NCBI GenBank assembly: GCA_025455795.1
Contig: JALOLW010000205.1
Location: forward strand, 1-7,329
DNA length: 7,329 bases
Direction of reading: 5' to 3'
Source of the DNA: Spirosomataceae bacterium
Lineage (GTDB): Bacteria > Bacteroidota > Bacteroidia > Cytophagales > Spirosomataceae
Shown: positions 6,221 to 7,329 of the stretch, piece by piece
How the letters are laid out: each line of letters begins with the position of its first letter
Numbering within the stretch: position 1 is the first letter of the stretch
Notes under the pieces: generated by a model
The model's database searches: none
What the model was told of the DNA's origin: nothing
Seen by the model: the letters and a program-made list of their open reading frames with translations, nothing else
Program-made: the position numbers and the translations under genes

Positions 6221-7329
6221 TTACACGCCAAGTACATTCGCAAGTACATCATCAAAGAATGTTTCAGCCACTCCATTTAGGTTGGGGTTCACTTCTTCGT
6301 AGATGGTTCTTGCTGAACGATTATATTTTGTAACTACTAAATCATTTGACTGATTGAAGTAAAAGGCTCTTAGTTGTATTCTATCTGCCCAAGTAAAGCG
6401 ATCTACACCAAGGAAATTTTTTGTTTCAGGATTAAAACAGTTTAATTCCAAGGGTACGATAGGATTATCAAACCCAAATTTAGTGTGGTCTCTGAAAAAT
6501 CTAAAAAGGAATGTTTGAACTATTTTCTTTGTTTCTATGCGATAGAAACGAATAGAAAAAAAGAAAGTATTATTAGCACTGCCTTTTTCCTCTAATTCTT
6601 GAAACGTTTCAAAAGTGATAGATGGATATTCATAGTAGGTAGCACCGAAAGTTTCCAAGTTTTCATTTAACAAATCAGTAAACTGCCTAAATTCTAACTT
6701 AATTTGGTTCATTCGGTTCTGCCAAAGTTCAAATCGTCCCTTCTCTTTTCGGAGTCGGCTTTCTATATCTTTACTCCCCCACTTTTTGGCAAACTGTGTT
6801 TTTCGGTTGGTTTCTTCCCTCATTCTCACATAAGATGCGAACAATTCGGCACTAGCTTCGGCTACCATTTCAACTATATGATGGTAGTTTCCTTTGTCAG
6901 CTTCCGCCATAGCCTCGTAATATCTTGGGCGTTCGGTTCGCTTGATGCTACAAATAGGATATCCCTTTTTTAATAAAATAAGATTAAGAAGTAACCTTGC
7001 AGTTCTTCCGTTTCCGTCTGCAAAAGGGTGAATTTTCGCCATTTCGTGATGGGTTACTGCTGCTAAAACGATAGGATTTTCATGGTCAAAATTTTCGTTC
7101 AACCAATCCATTAGTTCTTGCATTTTGAAAGGCACTTCAAAAGGTTCAGGCGGTGTATGCTCTGAACCTGTAATGACTACACCTACGTTTCTATAATTTC
7201 CAGCACTCAAATATGGGTCGTTACCAACTACCAATTGATGGATTTGTTTGATATAATTTTCTGAAATCGGGGTATCTTGTTGTGCCAATTCATAGAAAAA
7301 ATCAAAAGCTACTCCCAAATTTTTCACTT
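6221..7329 (-). CDS. Fic-domain protein (probable AMP-transferase), N terminus cut by window edge
   Basis: About 369 codons are visible; the frame is open to the right edge. A GTG at 7327 is in frame but is probably internal, because the Fic fold normally has more N-terminal helices, including the inhibitory SxxxEGN-type helix, which is not seen here. Counting from that GTG, the flap TGSEHTPPEPFEVP is at 53-66 and the complete Fic motif HPFADGNGRTAR at 100-111, with catalytic His100 and the phosphate-binding Arg108. Proteins with an intact motif usually transfer AMP (or another nucleotide) from ATP to a hydroxyl of a target protein. After the domain (to about 170) comes a charged, probably helical linker rich in K, R and E (170-210), then a C-terminal half that I do not recognise, with no winged-helix pattern evident. 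The target is unknown. Base composition differs sharply from the neighbours: hand counts give 35 G+C in 120 bases at 6481-6600 against 35 in 60 at 2641-2700. This suggests recent acquisition. Confidence 0.92.
   Translation of the reverse strand, partial: VKNLGVAFDFFYELAQQDTPISENYIKQIHQLVVGNDPYLSAGNYRNVGVVITGSEHTPPEPFEVPFKMQELMDWLNENFDHENPIVLAAVTHHEMAKIHPFADGNGRTARLLLNLILLKKGYPICSIKRTERPRYYEAMAEADKGNYHHIVEMVAEASAELFASYVRMREETNRKTQFAKKWGSKDIESRLRKEKGRFELWQNRMNQIKLEFRQFTDLLNENLETFGATYYEYPSITFETFQELEEKGSANNTFFFSIRFYRIETKKIVQTFLFRFFRDHTKFGFDNPIVPLELNCFNPETKNFLGVDRFTWADRIQLRAFYFNQSNDLVVTKYNRSARTIYEEVNPNLNGVAETFFDDVLANVLGV

Noticed and set aside
1..7329. CRISPR array, tRNA, rRNA or complete insertion sequence
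   Set aside because: No regularly spaced direct repeats of suitable length, no cloverleaf with a T-loop GTTCRA-type box, and no transposase frame was found on either strand.

Overview
The window looks like a chromosomal segment of a Bacteroidota bacterium, most likely a Cytophagales/Spirosomaceae-type organism. This is inferred from three things. The AspRS, the twin-arginine (Tat) sugar enzymes and the DUF5009 acyltransferase have a Bacteroidota flavour. The starts lack Shine-Dalgarno sequences. A TACCTTTG-type -7 promoter box is present near the left edge. No species can be named from the sequence alone.

Layout. At 1-152 there is a short leader region with a probable leftward promoter for a gene outside the window. 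At 153-1262 (+) lies a multi-pass membrane acyltransferase of the DUF5009/HGSNAT-like family. At 1416-3200 (+) is aspS (aspartyl-tRNA synthetase), which carries an unusual in-frame palindromic insertion at the entry to its GAD domain; a related palindrome lies just upstream of the gene at 1370-1392. The interval 3201-3655, between convergent genes, holds a strong 18-bp hairpin (probable aspS terminator), a 7-bp hairpin, a large inverted repeat with perfect 18-bp arms, a coding remnant, and a terminator for the operon to its right.

At 3656-5851 (-) is a two-gene operon. A Tat-exported TIM-barrel sugar isomerase/epimerase-like protein comes first, followed 27 bp later by a Tat-exported Gfo/Idh/MocA-family oxidoreductase. 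The pair probably acts outside the cytoplasm on a sugar or polyol, in the style of oxidation followed by isomerisation or lysis; the substrate is unknown. The interval 5852-6220 holds no recognisable gene. At 6221-7329 (-) is a Fic-domain protein with an intact AMPylation motif and an unrecognised C-terminal extension. It is cut by the window edge and is much richer in A+T than its neighbours.

No complete new system is evident. The most unusual item is the palindromic repeat translated inside an essential synthetase. Next come the big inverted repeat in the convergent intergenic region and the uncharacterised C-terminal half of the Fic protein.
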